The position numbers and the translations under genes are program-made. From NCBI RefSeq assembly GCF_001439815.1, contig NZ_JYLM01000014.1:1-64000 (forward strand): a stretch of DNA of 64,000 nt, read 5' to 3'. A model generated the notes under the pieces. That model searched no databases. It was not told the origin of the DNA and worked only from the letters and a program-made list of their open reading frames with translations. The stretch comes from Pseudomonas orientalis (lineage in GTDB: Bacteria > Pseudomonadota > Gammaproteobacteria > Pseudomonadales > Pseudomonadaceae). The stretch's first letter is position 1. Each line of letters starts with the position of its first letter. Below, one piece after another: positions 17,812 to 26,434 of this stretch.

Positions 17812-18573
17812 ATGAGCATGACGTTTTCCGGCCAGGTCGCCCTCGTGACTGGCGCCGCCGCCGGTATTGGCCGCGCTACTGCGTTGGCGTTTGCCGCCGA
17901 AGGCTTGAAAGTGGTGGTGGCCGACCTCGATGTGGCGGGCGGCGAGGGTACTGTGGCGCTGATCCGGCAAGCCGGTGGCCAGGCGTTGTTTGTGCGCTGC
18001 AATGTCACCCTGGAGGCGGACGTGCAGCAACTGATGGCACAGACCATTGCCGCCTACGGTCGCCTGGACTATGCCTTCAACAATGCCGGGATCGAGATCG
18101 AGAAGGGCAAGTTGGCCGACGGCACGCTGGATGAGTTCGATGCCATCATGGGGGTCAACGTCAAGGGCGTGTGGTTGTGCATGAAGCACCAACTGCCACT
18201 GTTACTGGCCCAGGGCGGGGGAGCCATCGTCAACACGGCGTCGGTCGCGGGTTTGGGCGCGGCGCCGAAAATGAGCATTTATGCGGCGTCCAAGCATGCG
18301 GTGATCGGCCTGACGAAGTCGGCGGCCATTGAGTACGCGAAGAAGAAAATCCGCGTCAACGCCGTTTGCCCGGCGGTGATCGATACCGACATGTTCCGAC
18401 GCGCCTACGAAGCTGACCCGCGCAAGGCCGAGTTTGCGGCGGCGATGCACCCGGTCGGGCGCATTGGCAAGGTCGAGGAAATCGCCAGTGCTGTGTTGTA
18501 CCTGTGCAGCGATGGCGCGGCCTTCACCACCGGCCAGGCCTTGGCGGTGGACGGCGGTGCCACAGCGATTTAA
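17812..18573 (+). CDS. Short-chain dehydrogenase/reductase
   Basis: This 253-residue classical SDR has the cofactor motif TGAAAGIGRAT at about 13-23, NNAG at 90-93 and the catalytic Ser144, Tyr157 and Lys161 (YAASK). Asp38-Asp40 after the second strand (VVVADLD) favours NAD over NADP. The C-terminal region ITTGQALAVDGG-like (FTTGQALAVDGG) is typical. It is divergent from the CurA-like reductase gene, resembling the PA1648-PA1649 arrangement. The substrate cannot be read from sequence. Confidence 0.9.
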   Translation: MSMTFSGQVALVTGAAAGIGRATALAFAAEGLKVVVADLDVAGGEGTVALIRQAGGQALFVRCNVTLEADVQQLMAQTIAAYGRLDYAFNNAGIEIEKGKLADGTLDEFDAIMGVNVKGVWLCMKHQLPLLLAQGGGAIVNTASVAGLGAAPKMSIYAASKHAVIGLTKSAAIEYAKKKIRVNAVCPAVIDTDMFRRAYEADPRKAEFAAAMHPVGRIGKVEEIASAVLYLCSDGAAFTTGQALAVDGGATAI

Positions 18574-18678
18574 GACTTCACACTGCAACCTGTTTGAAAA
18601 CGACTGCGGTGTTGTGGGGTGTTTCCATAGCTGGCAAAAAGCCGTGACTGAATATGTATCATGAGGTAAAAAATATAA

Positions 18679-18695
18679 TTAAATCAATGATTTAA
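18679..18695. promoter_or_regulatory. 17-bp AT-rich palindrome
   Basis: TTAAATCA-A-TGATTTAA is a perfect palindrome around one base, in an AT-rich island (about 18650-18705) inside an otherwise GC-rich chromosome. It lies 81-97 bp upstream of the MocR-type regulator gene and could be an operator or part of its promoter. Confidence 0.4.
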
Positions 18696-18733
18696 TAAAT
18701 TTCGGAGACGGGTTTTTTTGAGCTTCTGTGCTT

Positions 18734-18761
18734 AACTGTTTGGGTTGAATAACAAACAGTT
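18734..18761. promoter_or_regulatory. Inverted repeat just upstream of MocR-type gene
   Basis: AACTGTTTG and CAAACAGTT form perfect 9-bp arms separated by 10 nt. The right arm ends 14 nt before the ATG at 18776, so a bound protein would block transcription start or translation start. The likely ligand is the GntR domain of the downstream regulator (autoregulation). An RNA hairpin role is an alternative. Confidence 0.5.
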
Positions 18762-18775
18762 GAAGTGAGTGGCTC

Positions 18776-20188
18776 ATGGATTTAGGGATTGATCGACAAG
18801 CCCCAGTACCGGTGGTGCAGCAAATCATCAGCGCAGTCGCGGGATGGATTCGCAACAATGGGGTGAGCCCCGGCACACGCTTGCCGTCCGTCCGGCAATT
18901 GGCCCTCGACAACCTGCTGAGCCAGTCCAGCGTCATCGAGGCATTCGAGCGGATGGCGGCCCAGGGGCTGCTGGCCTCGAAAAACGGCGCCGGGTTCGTG
19001 GTGGCGCAGCCCGTGACCCTTCAGGAAAACCCGTGGTACGAAGGCGCCGAACTGGAGTGGGGCAGCTTCACCGACGGCCCTTTGGGCGAGCTTAAACTCG
19101 GCTGCGGCTGGCTGCCGGACGTCTGGCGCGAGAGCGATGACATCAACTACGCGATCCGCGAAGTCAGTCGCACCGACACCGCCGGGCTGTTCAACTACAG
19201 CACGCCCTTGGGATTGCCGGCCCTGCGTGAACAATTACTCAAGCGTCTGACCCGGATCCACGTGCCCAGCAGCCTGGAGTGCATTCTGACTACCCACGGC
19301 GCGAGCCATGCCCTGGACCTGCTCATACGCAGCCTGCTCAAGGCGGGCGATACGGTCGTGGTCGAAACCCCGGGGTACGGCAACCTCTATCGGCAATTGG
19401 CCTTTCACGGCGTCACCTTGCTCGAAGTGCCGCGCACGCGCAGCGGCCCGGACATCGAGGTGCTGGAGGCACACCTGCAATGCCATCGTCCCAAGTGCCT
19501 GTTCATCAACAGCCTCTATCACAACCCTACCGGCACCAGTCTGTGCCGCGCAGTGGCCGAGCGGCTGCTGGCGCTGGCCTGCAGCCGGGATTTCCTGATC
19601 ATCGAGGAAGACGTCTACGGCGACCTGCAACATGCCAGTTGCACGCGGTTGTCGGCGTTGCCCCATGAAGACCGCGTCATCTATGTTTCCAGTTTTTCCA
19701 AGACGCTGAGCAGTGCCTTGCGCGTGGGCTACCTGAGCGCCAGTGCGGCGATCATCGCCCAACTGGCGCATCTGAAGACCCTGACAGGCATCGGCACGTC
19801 GCGTTTTGCCGAAGCGATGGTGGCGACCTTGCTGGCCAACGGCACGTACCGCAAGTGGGTGCAGCGCCTGCGCAAGCGTCTGAATACGCAAATGGCCGCC
19901 ACCCTGCAGGTGCTGGAGGATGAAGAATGGCAAGTGTTTGCGGTCCCCGCCGGCGGCATGTTCCTGTGGGCGCGACCTGGCGCGCAAAGCCCTTCGTGCG
20001 TGCAGGCGTGTGCCCGCCGGCTGGGTGTGTTGTTGACGCCGGGAACGCTGTTCAACCCCAAGGGTGAGTGCAGCGAGTGGCTGCGCATCAACGTGGCCTA
20101 TGCGGCGGATCAGCGTGCCTTGGCGCTGTTCCGTGCCCTGGGGCCCGCCAGATCGACCTCGACCATTCTGAAAACGACGGGTATGTAG
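18776..20188 (+). CDS. MocR-type regulator (GntR DNA-binding + aminotransferase fold)
   Basis: The 470-residue protein has an N-terminal winged helix (about 10-75: GVSPGTRLPSVRQLA, SQSSVIEAFERMAAQGLL) joined to a fold-type I aminotransferase domain (about 105-455). PLP-site residues are present: Asn250 in YHNPTG, Asp279 in IIEEDVYGD and Lys309 in SSFSKTL. MocR proteins use PLP or its adducts as signal and usually control a neighbouring gene. Here the candidates are itself, through the inverted repeat at 18734-18761, and the SDR or chemoreceptor genes on either side. Confidence 0.88.
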   Translation: MDLGIDRQAPVPVVQQIISAVAGWIRNNGVSPGTRLPSVRQLALDNLLSQSSVIEAFERMAAQGLLASKNGAGFVVAQPVTLQENPWYEGAELEWGSFTDGPLGELKLGCGWLPDVWRESDDINYAIREVSRTDTAGLFNYSTPLGLPALREQLLKRLTRIHVPSSLECILTTHGASHALDLLIRSLLKAGDTVVVETPGYGNLYRQLAFHGVTLLEVPRTRSGPDIEVLEAHLQCHRPKCLFINSLYHNPTGTSLCRAVAERLLALACSRDFLIIEEDVYGDLQHASCTRLSALPHEDRVIYVSSFSKTLSSALRVGYLSASAAIIAQLAHLKTLTGIGTSRFAEAMVATLLANGTYRKWVQRLRKRLNTQMAATLQVLEDEEWQVFAVPAGGMFLWARPGAQSPSCVQACARRLGVLLTPGTLFNPKGECSEWLRINVAYAADQRALALFRALGPARSTSTILKTTGM

Positions 20189-20302
20189 CTTTTTGCCATT
20201 ATTGTGGCGCCAATGACTTGTGCTCAGTGCCCCGTGGTTGCCAATCTCGCTGCTGGTAAAGCGGGTTTATGGCATAAGCCATTGCGAGAGGACTCAGGTG
20301 CA

Positions 20303-22270
20303 ATGATTTCGGGCGCGCAACGATGTTTCGCCAACCTCGGTATGGCGAAAAAACTGGGCTTGGGATTCACCCTGGTGCTGCTGCTGACGGCACTGGTCGC
20401 GGCCATTGGCGTAGGGTCCCTGCAAACTGTAGGTCAGCGCTTCGAAGGCCTTAAGCGTATGTCTTCGCTCAACAGTGATCTGCTCAAGGTGCGCCTGATC
20501 GAACAGGACTACGCCTTGCACGCCGATCCCAAGTCGGTGGACGCCCTGCACGAAAGTGTCGACGCGCTGACTGCGCTGGCGGTCAGCCTCAAGGACCAGT
20601 CCGCCGCCAACGTGCCGGTGATGACCGAGGTGGAGCAGGCCCTGGCCGCCTACCGCAAGGCGTTCGACGAATTTGTCGAGCTGACCCAGGCCAAGGACCT
20701 GGCCCTGGAAATGGCCAGCTGGTCGGTGTCCAGCGTGGCCAATAATCTCGATGTGTTGCAGGCCGGCCTGGCGGACGACGGTGCCTATGGCCTGAAGGAA
20801 AGCCAGGGCAAGGAAGGCGCCGAGTTTATCGAGCAGGCGGGGCAGGTGAGCCAGGTGTCGCGGTTGATGCTGCAGGCGATGAACGAAGCGCGGCTGCGTT
20901 TGGATCAGAGCCGCAAGGCCGACGCGGACGAGGCCGAACAGGGCAGGATCGAACAGGCTGACCAGGCACTGGCTCAGGCCGAGCAACTGAAAACCTCGGT
21001 CAAGGACCCCGGTTATCAGACCGTGCTTAATGAAGTGTCCGGGCACATCGCCTCGTTCAGCGAAAAGCTGGGGGAATACACCGGCCTGCTGGCCCAGGAA
21101 AAAGTGGTCTACAAACAGTTGCATGATCGCGCCGATCAAGTGGTCAGCCGGGTCACCCAGGCCTATGACGCTGAAGACCAGTCGATGCAGGCGCAACTGG
21201 CCAACAGCACGCTGCTCATCATCGGTTCATCCGCCCTGGCGTTGCTGGTGGGGCTGATTGCGGCATGGGTGATTACCCGCTTGATCGTGACGCCGCTGCG
21301 CAGGGTGATCGCGGTGGCCCAGCAGATTGCCGCCGGCGACCTGAGTGGGCGCATGGAGATCAGCCGCCGTGATGAAATAGGCCAACTGATGCAGGCGATG
21401 CAGCAGATGGGTAACGGCCTGAGCCATATGGTCAGCGGGTTGCAGTCGGGTATCGAACAACTGGCCAGCTCGGCGCATTCGCTGTCCAGCGTGACCGAGC
21501 AGACCAACACCGAGGTCAGCAGCCAGAAGGAGGAAACCGAACAGGTGGCCGCGGCGATGAACCAGATGACCGCCACGGTGCACGACGTGGCACGTAACGC
21601 CGAAGAGGCCGCGCAAGCCGCGCAGACGGCGGACGAAAAGGTCGATAGCGGCCAGCAGGTGGTGCGCATGAGTTTGCAGCGCATCGAATTGCTGGCCACC
21701 TCCAGCAGCAGTGCCAGCACCCGTATCGAAAGCCTCAGCGCGGAGATCCAGAACATCGGCGCGGTGTTGAGCGTGATCAAGAGCGTCGCCGAGCAAACCA
21801 ACCTGCTCGCCCTCAACGCCGCCATTGAAGCGGCCCGCGCAGGCGAGCAAGGGCGCGGCTTTGCGGTGGTCGCCGACGAGGTGCGGGCCCTGGCCAAGCG
21901 CACCCAGCAATCGACCGAGGAAATCGAACGACTGGTCAGCACCTTGCGCAGCGCGGCGCAGTCGTCGGTGCAGCAGATTCAGCACAGTGGCGAGCTGGTG
22001 AAGCTGGCGGTCAGTGATGCGTTGGAAACCGAGAGCGCCCTGGGCAGCATTGCCGCAGCGGTGTCATTGATTCAGCAGATGAACCAGCAGATTGCCGCCG
22101 CCGCCGAAGAGCAAAGCTCGGTGGCCGAAGAGATCAACCGCAGCGTCACCAGCATCCGGGCGAGTGCCGATCAGTCGGCGTTGAGCATGCAAGGCAATGC
22201 CGCATCGAGCATCCAGCTGGCGCAGTTGGGTGCGGAACTCAAGGGCATGGTGGGGCACTTCCGCCTCTGA
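20303..22270 (+). CDS. Methyl-accepting chemotaxis protein with helical bimodular (HBM) sensor
   Basis: The protein has 655 residues from the ATG at 20303, which has an AGG-type site; starts at 20204 or 20342 are possible. TM1 is at about 15-40. A large all-helical periplasmic domain of about 250 residues follows, with the size and repeated helix pattern of HBM domains that bind organic acids in McpS-type receptors. TM2 is at about 310-330, then HAMP and a long signalling hairpin whose tip contains ALNAAIEAARAGEQGRGFA. No C-terminal CheR-binding pentapeptide is seen; the protein ends GMVGHFRL. The ligand is not predicted. Confidence 0.9.
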   Translation: MISGAQRCFANLGMAKKLGLGFTLVLLLTALVAAIGVGSLQTVGQRFEGLKRMSSLNSDLLKVRLIEQDYALHADPKSVDALHESVDALTALAVSLKDQSAANVPVMTEVEQALAAYRKAFDEFVELTQAKDLALEMASWSVSSVANNLDVLQAGLADDGAYGLKESQGKEGAEFIEQAGQVSQVSRLMLQAMNEARLRLDQSRKADADEAEQGRIEQADQALAQAEQLKTSVKDPGYQTVLNEVSGHIASFSEKLGEYTGLLAQEKVVYKQLHDRADQVVSRVTQAYDAEDQSMQAQLANSTLLIIGSSALALLVGLIAAWVITRLIVTPLRRVIAVAQQIAAGDLSGRMEISRRDEIGQLMQAMQQMGNGLSHMVSGLQSGIEQLASSAHSLSSVTEQTNTEVSSQKEETEQVAAAMNQMTATVHDVARNAEEAAQAAQTADEKVDSGQQVVRMSLQRIELLATSSSSASTRIESLSAEIQNIGAVLSVIKSVAEQTNLLALNAAIEAARAGEQGRGFAVVADEVRALAKRTQQSTEEIERLVSTLRSAAQSSVQQIQHSGELVKLAVSDALETESALGSIAAAVSLIQQMNQQIAAAAEEQSSVAEEINRSVTSIRASADQSALSMQGNAASSIQLAQLGAELKGMVGHFRL

Positions 22271-22293
22271 TCGCAGCCGGGGCGCTGCGATCA
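22268..22293. terminator. Hairpin between convergent genes
   Basis: TGATCGCAGC and GCTGCGATCA form a perfect 10-bp stem with a 6-nt loop. The stem includes the stop codon of the chemoreceptor gene. No T-run is present on either strand; it may slow or end transcription from both sides. Confidence 0.45.
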
Positions 22294-22307
22294 GTGGGGA
22301 AGGGAGG

Positions 22308-23120
22308 TCAGGCGTGGTTGGCGAGGAAGGTCAGCAGCGCTTCATTGACGAAGTCCGGATTCTCTCGGCTGGAGATATGCCCGGCGACGGGAATCAAGGT
22401 CAGGGTACAGCCGATCAGCTCGGCCATTTGCGCAGATTCAGCGGGTGGGCGGGGCTTGTCCTGTTCGCCGCACATGACCAGTGTGGTATCACAATCCAGG
22501 CGAGAAAGCTGACCCAGGATGTCGGTGCGGCTGAAGATCAGGCGGCCCAGGGGCACGACGCTGTCCAGCAGGCGTTCCCGGGAAAATGCTTGAAGCGATG
22601 TGCGAAAGTCTTGATACAGCGCTGATTCGCGGTCGATTTCCGGGCGAAAGAAGATCGGCGCGATCACATCCAGCAAGGGTTCAGGAATGGCACCGGCGTC
22701 TTCAATCATCTTGAACAGCGAGAAGTAGTACTCGCGCGTGGCTTGCGGCTCGGCGCCGAGGTAGGTGTCCATCAGCACCAGGCTGTTGATGCGTTCAGGT
22801 GCGAGCAGGGCGAGGCGGGCGCCCCACATGCCGCCGACCGACAGACCCACCAGGTTGATCTGCGGGATGTCCAGGTGGTCCAGCAGCACCAGGTGCTGAC
22901 GTGCCAGGTCATCAAGGGAGCGGGTATTGGCGGGCAGCGGGCCCGATTTGCCATGGCCCCACAGTTCCGGGACGATGACACGGTATTGCTGCGACAGCGC
23001 TTCGATCTGCGGCGCCCACATGCCGCGGTCCCACAGGTAGCTCGAGCCCAACAGGACGACCGGGCCGGTGCCCTGGTCGATATAGTGCAGCGGTTGTCCA
23101 TCAATCACGGCGACAGGCAT
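22308..23120 (-). CDS. Alpha/beta hydrolase
   Basis: This is a 270-residue alpha/beta hydrolase: VVLLGSSYLWDRGMW (oxyanion segment), PELWGHGKSG, the nucleophile elbow VGLSVGGMWG at about 94-103, an acid in the CGEQDKPRP segment and the catalytic His in PVAGHISSRENP. It resembles 3-oxoadipate enol-lactonase/BioH-like hydrolases in general outline, but no catabolic partner genes are adjacent, so no substrate is proposed. Confidence 0.85.
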   Translation of the reverse strand: MPVAVIDGQPLHYIDQGTGPVVLLGSSYLWDRGMWAPQIEALSQQYRVIVPELWGHGKSGPLPANTRSLDDLARQHLVLLDHLDIPQINLVGLSVGGMWGARLALLAPERINSLVLMDTYLGAEPQATREYYFSLFKMIEDAGAIPEPLLDVIAPIFFRPEIDRESALYQDFRTSLQAFSRERLLDSVVPLGRLIFSRTDILGQLSRLDCDTTLVMCGEQDKPRPPAESAQMAELIGCTLTLIPVAGHISSRENPDFVNEALLTFLANHA

Positions 23121-23200
23121 AGCAGGCCTCTAACTTCACGGAGTGAGGGGCACTTTTTTACCTTAGTCGGGGGCGTGGGGATAGGTGCATTTTGATGGCA

Positions 23201-23223
23201 TGTGGCGACGGGACGTCGCCACA
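23201..23223 (-). terminator. Hairpin after the 256-residue membrane protein gene
   Basis: TGTGGCGAC and GTCGCCACA form a perfect 9-bp stem with a 5-nt loop, 15 nt past the stop of the gene at 23238-24008. The tail is only weakly U-rich. Confidence 0.45.
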
Positions 23224-23237
23224 CAGCCAGAAGGCGA

Positions 23238-24008
23238 TCAATCGTAGATGGCTTTCTTTTTCCATTCGGCATCGGCGTCGACGACTTTCAGGCCTTGGGT
23301 CAGTTCGTTAACTTCGTCCTCGGCCGGCTGGCTGTTGGTCAACACCGTGGAGTTGGCGCGGGCCAGTTGCGCCTCCAGCAATCGCAGCTGTGCGCTGTAC
23401 AGCACCGGCTCCGGTTGTTTGCGCAGGTACTGCACGCCACGCTCGAACGCCAGGCGCGCCTGGCCCGGTTGACCTTGTTGCAGGGCATGCTGGCCCAGGT
23501 TGTTGAAGAACTCGATGTGCAGCAGCACCAGGATGTGGCGGATTTCCTTGATCCAGTGCTTGGCTTCATTGGTCGGCAGAAAACCGTCCTGGGCCGCGCG
23601 GGTGACTTGGCCATGCAGCGCTTCGAGCAAAAAGCGTACATCCTTGGCCTTGGCTTCGGTCTGGATCGGCGCGGGCGGGTTGGCCACCGGAATCGATTCG
23701 CCCTGAGCGACCAGTGCATTGAGCTCGGTAATCCGTGCCTTGAGCGCGGCGCTGGATTTGTTGAGGTTCAGCAGGCGCTGGTTGACGTTGAGTTCCAGGC
23801 GGGTCAGCAAGAGCTTGAGCGCCGGGGTCATCAATTGGCCGGGAAAGGTCTCGGTGATTTCACCACAGCGACGCAGCCGATCATTGAGCTCGATCTCGGT
23901 ACGCTTCTTTTCCAGCTTATTGTTTTCCACCACATGGTTCATGTAGCCAATGGCGATCAGTATTACGATCCCGACTATAACCAGCAGGGTGATCATGAGT
24001 GGTGTCAC
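23238..24008 (-). CDS. Membrane-anchored conserved hypothetical protein
   Basis: The 256-residue protein has one N-terminal TM helix (about 4-22, MITLLVIVGIVILIAIGYM), followed by a charged, helical, coiled-coil-like part (about 28-110). A C-terminal region with TPR-like helix pairs (LGQHALQQGQPGQARLAFERGVQYLRK) follows. The start is GTG, supported by AGAGG 8 nt upstream; an ATG lies 4 codons inside. I recognise no named family. The topology suggests a bitopic inner-membrane protein; whether the body is cytoplasmic was not established. Confidence 0.7.
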   Translation of the reverse strand: MTPLMITLLVIVGIVILIAIGYMNHVVENNKLEKKRTEIELNDRLRRCGEITETFPGQLMTPALKLLLTRLELNVNQRLLNLNKSSAALKARITELNALVAQGESIPVANPPAPIQTEAKAKDVRFLLEALHGQVTRAAQDGFLPTNEAKHWIKEIRHILVLLHIEFFNNLGQHALQQGQPGQARLAFERGVQYLRKQPEPVLYSAQLRLLEAQLARANSTVLTNSQPAEDEVNELTQGLKVVDADAEWKKKAIYD

Positions 24009-24275
24009 CGGTGTGACCTCTTCAAGGGGTTTGCTATGGAGTGTAGTGACTGAGCTATCCGGCGGATAGGACTGTTCGACCAGTTGCCCAGGTAGTGTCT
24101 TCTATATAGGTAAGTGTTCCCGGCATGCATGCACATTGCCATCATTCGCCTGTGGCAACTATAGCGCCTTGCAGGGCGCCAGAATATAGGCGCCAGGGCT
24201 TGGTCGGCGAGAATGCCCGCGCAGGCCGGTAAACGGCGGCGAAGTCATTGATTTAAATAAATTTATCCTTGGGGG
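24009..24275. other. Intergenic stretch before tRNA promoter
   Basis: No convincing ORF was seen on either strand. The region holds short GGCGCC repeats at about 24165-24200 and an AT-rich patch (about 24245-24268) just upstream of the tRNA promoter, which could act as an UP element. Confidence 0.4.
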
Positions 24276-24304
24276 TTGACGACCTTTGAATCCATCCATA
24301 GAAT
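24276..24304 (+). promoter_or_regulatory. Sigma-70 promoter of the Glu-Gly tRNA operon
   Basis: TTGACG (24276-24281), a 17-nt spacer and TAGAAT (24299-24304) are followed by a GC-rich discriminator GCGCGCC, the pattern of stringently controlled stable-RNA promoters. The AT-rich tract upstream fits an UP element. The same TAGAAT-GCGCGCC block occurs upstream of the Val-Asp tRNAs at 53555. Confidence 0.8.
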
Positions 24305-24366
24305 GCGCGCCACTTACAGCGTAAAGCACACAGCGAAACGCGGTAGGGAGTGAATGTTGTACGTGT

Positions 24367-24442
24367 GTCCCCTTCGTCTAGTGGCCTAGGACACCGCCCT
24401 TTCACGGCGGTAACAGGGGTTCGAGTCCCCTAGGGGACGCCA
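24367..24442 (+). tRNA. tRNA-Glu (TTC), copy 1
   Basis: This is a 76-nt cloverleaf with acceptor GTCCCCT / AGGGGAC, anticodon TTC in CTTTCAC, T-arm GGGTTCGAGTCCC and an encoded CCA. It is identical to the copy at 24625. Confidence 0.95.
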
Positions 24443-24443
24443 T

Positions 24444-24519
<76 letters not shown>

Positions 24520-24624
24520 ATTTACAAGCAGTGTGGCCTTCGGGCGGCATTGAGTGAACCCAGGACCGAATCTTCGGATGAGGCCTCTGGGCACTGGAAT
24601 ACACACCATGTGTTTCAGTAGCGT

Positions 24625-24700
24625 GTCCCCTTCGTCTAGTGGCCTAGGACACCGCCCTTTCACGGCGGTAACAGGGGTTCGAGTCCCCTAGGGGACGCCA
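24625..24700 (+). tRNA. tRNA-Glu (TTC), copy 2
   Basis: The sequence is identical to tRNA-Glu copy 1. It lies 105 nt after tRNA-Gly copy 1 with no separate promoter recognised, so it is probably cotranscribed. Confidence 0.95.
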
Positions 24701-24703
24701 TTT

Positions 24704-24779
<76 letters not shown>

Positions 24780-24790
24780 ATTCAAAGAAA

Positions 24791-24818
24791 AAGCCACTCA
24801 ATCGAGTGGCTTTTTTTT
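24791..24818 (+). terminator. Rho-independent terminator of tRNA operon
   Basis: AAGCCACTC, a 4-nt loop, GAGTGGCTT and a run of eight T residues directly follow the last tRNA. Confidence 0.92.
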
Positions 24819-24830
24819 GTCTGTAATTTC

Positions 24831-24865
24831 TTGATCGTTCCCACGCAGAGCGTGGGAACGATCAA
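24831..24865. repeat. Perfect 16-bp palindromic repeat
   Basis: TTGATCGTTCCCACGC and its exact reverse complement flank a 3-nt loop (AGA). The core GTTCCCACGC...GCGTGGGAAC is a common dispersed palindrome in Pseudomonas genomes, distinct from the REPINs. It sits 5 nt from the stop of the MocR-type gene on the minus strand and may also end its transcript. Confidence 0.75.
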
Positions 24866-24870
24866 TGGTG

Positions 24871-26352
24871 CTAAAGAGCATTCGCCGCTTGAGCCAGCCG
24901 CAACGTAGCCTCACGAATTTCGGCCTGATTAAGCGACGCAAAACCCAACCGCAACGCATTCTCCGGCTGGCCCATCGGTGAGAACTGCCGGCCACTGCGC
25001 ACTACCAGTCCGTGGCCCAGGGCGGTTTTGACCATCCGGTCAACGTCTATTCCATCCTCGAAACGCACCCACAGCGCCAGGCCACCCTCGGGCTCGCGTA
25101 TCTGGATACGCTCGCCCAGCGATTCGTGCAGACAGGTTTGCAGCGTCTCTCGACGCACTCGATATTCTTTCGACACGCGGCGCAGGTGCTTTTTCAGCTC
25201 ACCCTCATTGATCAGGTCGGCCAGCATTTTCTGGGCGACGGCGTCGGCATCCCCCAGCATCAGCGCCGCATTGCGCTGCAGGGCCTCAATCACTTGTGCG
25301 GGGGCCACCACATAGCTGCAGCGAAACGTCGAGCCCAGTGCTTTGGATAACGAGCCGATATAAATCACATGGCGCTGGGAACGGTCACTGGCCAGCGGCA
25401 GGTAGGGGCGGCCGTTAAAGTGGAATTCGTGGTCGTAGTCTTCTTCGATGATGCAGAAGTCGTGCAGTGCTGCGAGCGTCAACAGGTGTTGTCGCCGCGC
25501 GGCGTGCAGGCTGACGGTGGTAGGGAACTGGTGATGCGGCGTGACGTAGATCATGCGCACTTTATGCTGCTGGCATAAACGGTCGATCTGGTCGGTACGG
25601 CAGCCTTCTTCGTCCATGTCCACCGTGACCAGTTGCGCGCCCAACTGACGAAAAATTTCCCACGCCGGCGGGTAACTCAAACGCTCCACCAGTACCACAT
25701 CGCCCGGTTTGATCAGCAAACTGGCACTCAGGTACAGCGACATCTGGGTGCCCTGGGTCAGGCAAATGTTGTCGGCGTTGACGGCCAGCCCGCGATTGCT
25801 GCGCAGCATCTCGGCGAGGGCGCAGCGCAAGTGATAGCCGGTGCCTTCGCTGCCGTAGCGCACGGTGTTGGAGGCAAAGCTGGTGCGCAGGGCGTTGCGG
25901 TAGTAACGATGCAACACCGATTGCGGCAGCAGCCGGTGGTCGCTGGTGCCGTTGTCGAAAAACAGCGCGTCATGCCGGTGCTGCAGCGCGGTGACCTGGG
26001 CGTTGTGGGTGAAATATGGCACAACCGGTTGCGCCAGTATGGACGGTGCGAAGGACTGCGGTGCACGACCGGGCAGTTGCTGGGACGTCAGTTGGGCATT
26101 GACGAAGGTGCCGCGACGCGGCTCGCTGATCAGCCAGCCTTTGGTCAAGGCTTCTTCATAGGCCAGGATGACCGTCTTGCGATTAACGTTGAGCAACTGC
26201 GCCATTTCTCGCGTACCAGGCAGCAAAGTGCCAGGCGGCAGGCGTCCTTCGACAATCGCTGTCACCAGGCCCTCGGCTATCTTGCGGTAGGAGGCGTGTG
26301 GCGAGTCTGCGTCGAGCTTGAGTAAGGGGCGCCATTTACGCATCTGGACCAT
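24871..26352 (-). CDS. MocR/PdxR-type regulator (GntR + aminotransferase fold)
   Basis: The 493-residue protein has an N-terminal GntR winged helix (about 15-85; LPPGTLLPGTREMAQLLNVNRKTVILAYEEA) and an aminotransferase-fold domain (about 125-490). PdxR-branch signatures include TPHHQFPTT at 271-279, IIEEDYDHEF with Asp305 and the PLP lysine Lys337 in YIGSLSKALG. It is divergent from the ferredoxin-reductase/M24 fusion gene across an 82-bp gap, the usual geometry for a MocR regulator and its target. No pdxST genes are present, so its job is probably not vitamin B6 synthesis. Confidence 0.88.
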   Translation of the reverse strand: MVQMRKWRPLLKLDADSPHASYRKIAEGLVTAIVEGRLPPGTLLPGTREMAQLLNVNRKTVILAYEEALTKGWLISEPRRGTFVNAQLTSQQLPGRAPQSFAPSILAQPVVPYFTHNAQVTALQHRHDALFFDNGTSDHRLLPQSVLHRYYRNALRTSFASNTVRYGSEGTGYHLRCALAEMLRSNRGLAVNADNICLTQGTQMSLYLSASLLIKPGDVVLVERLSYPPAWEIFRQLGAQLVTVDMDEEGCRTDQIDRLCQQHKVRMIYVTPHHQFPTTVSLHAARRQHLLTLAALHDFCIIEEDYDHEFHFNGRPYLPLASDRSQRHVIYIGSLSKALGSTFRCSYVVAPAQVIEALQRNAALMLGDADAVAQKMLADLINEGELKKHLRRVSKEYRVRRETLQTCLHESLGERIQIREPEGGLALWVRFEDGIDVDRMVKTALGHGLVVRSGRQFSPMGQPENALRLGFASLNQAEIREATLRLAQAANAL

Positions 26353-26434
26353 CTGAAGTATCCAAAACTGGAGGTTCTAATGGGCCTAGTCTAGCGTAAC
26401 AATCGGGCTTCACTCATTCTCGGGTCTTCAGCAC

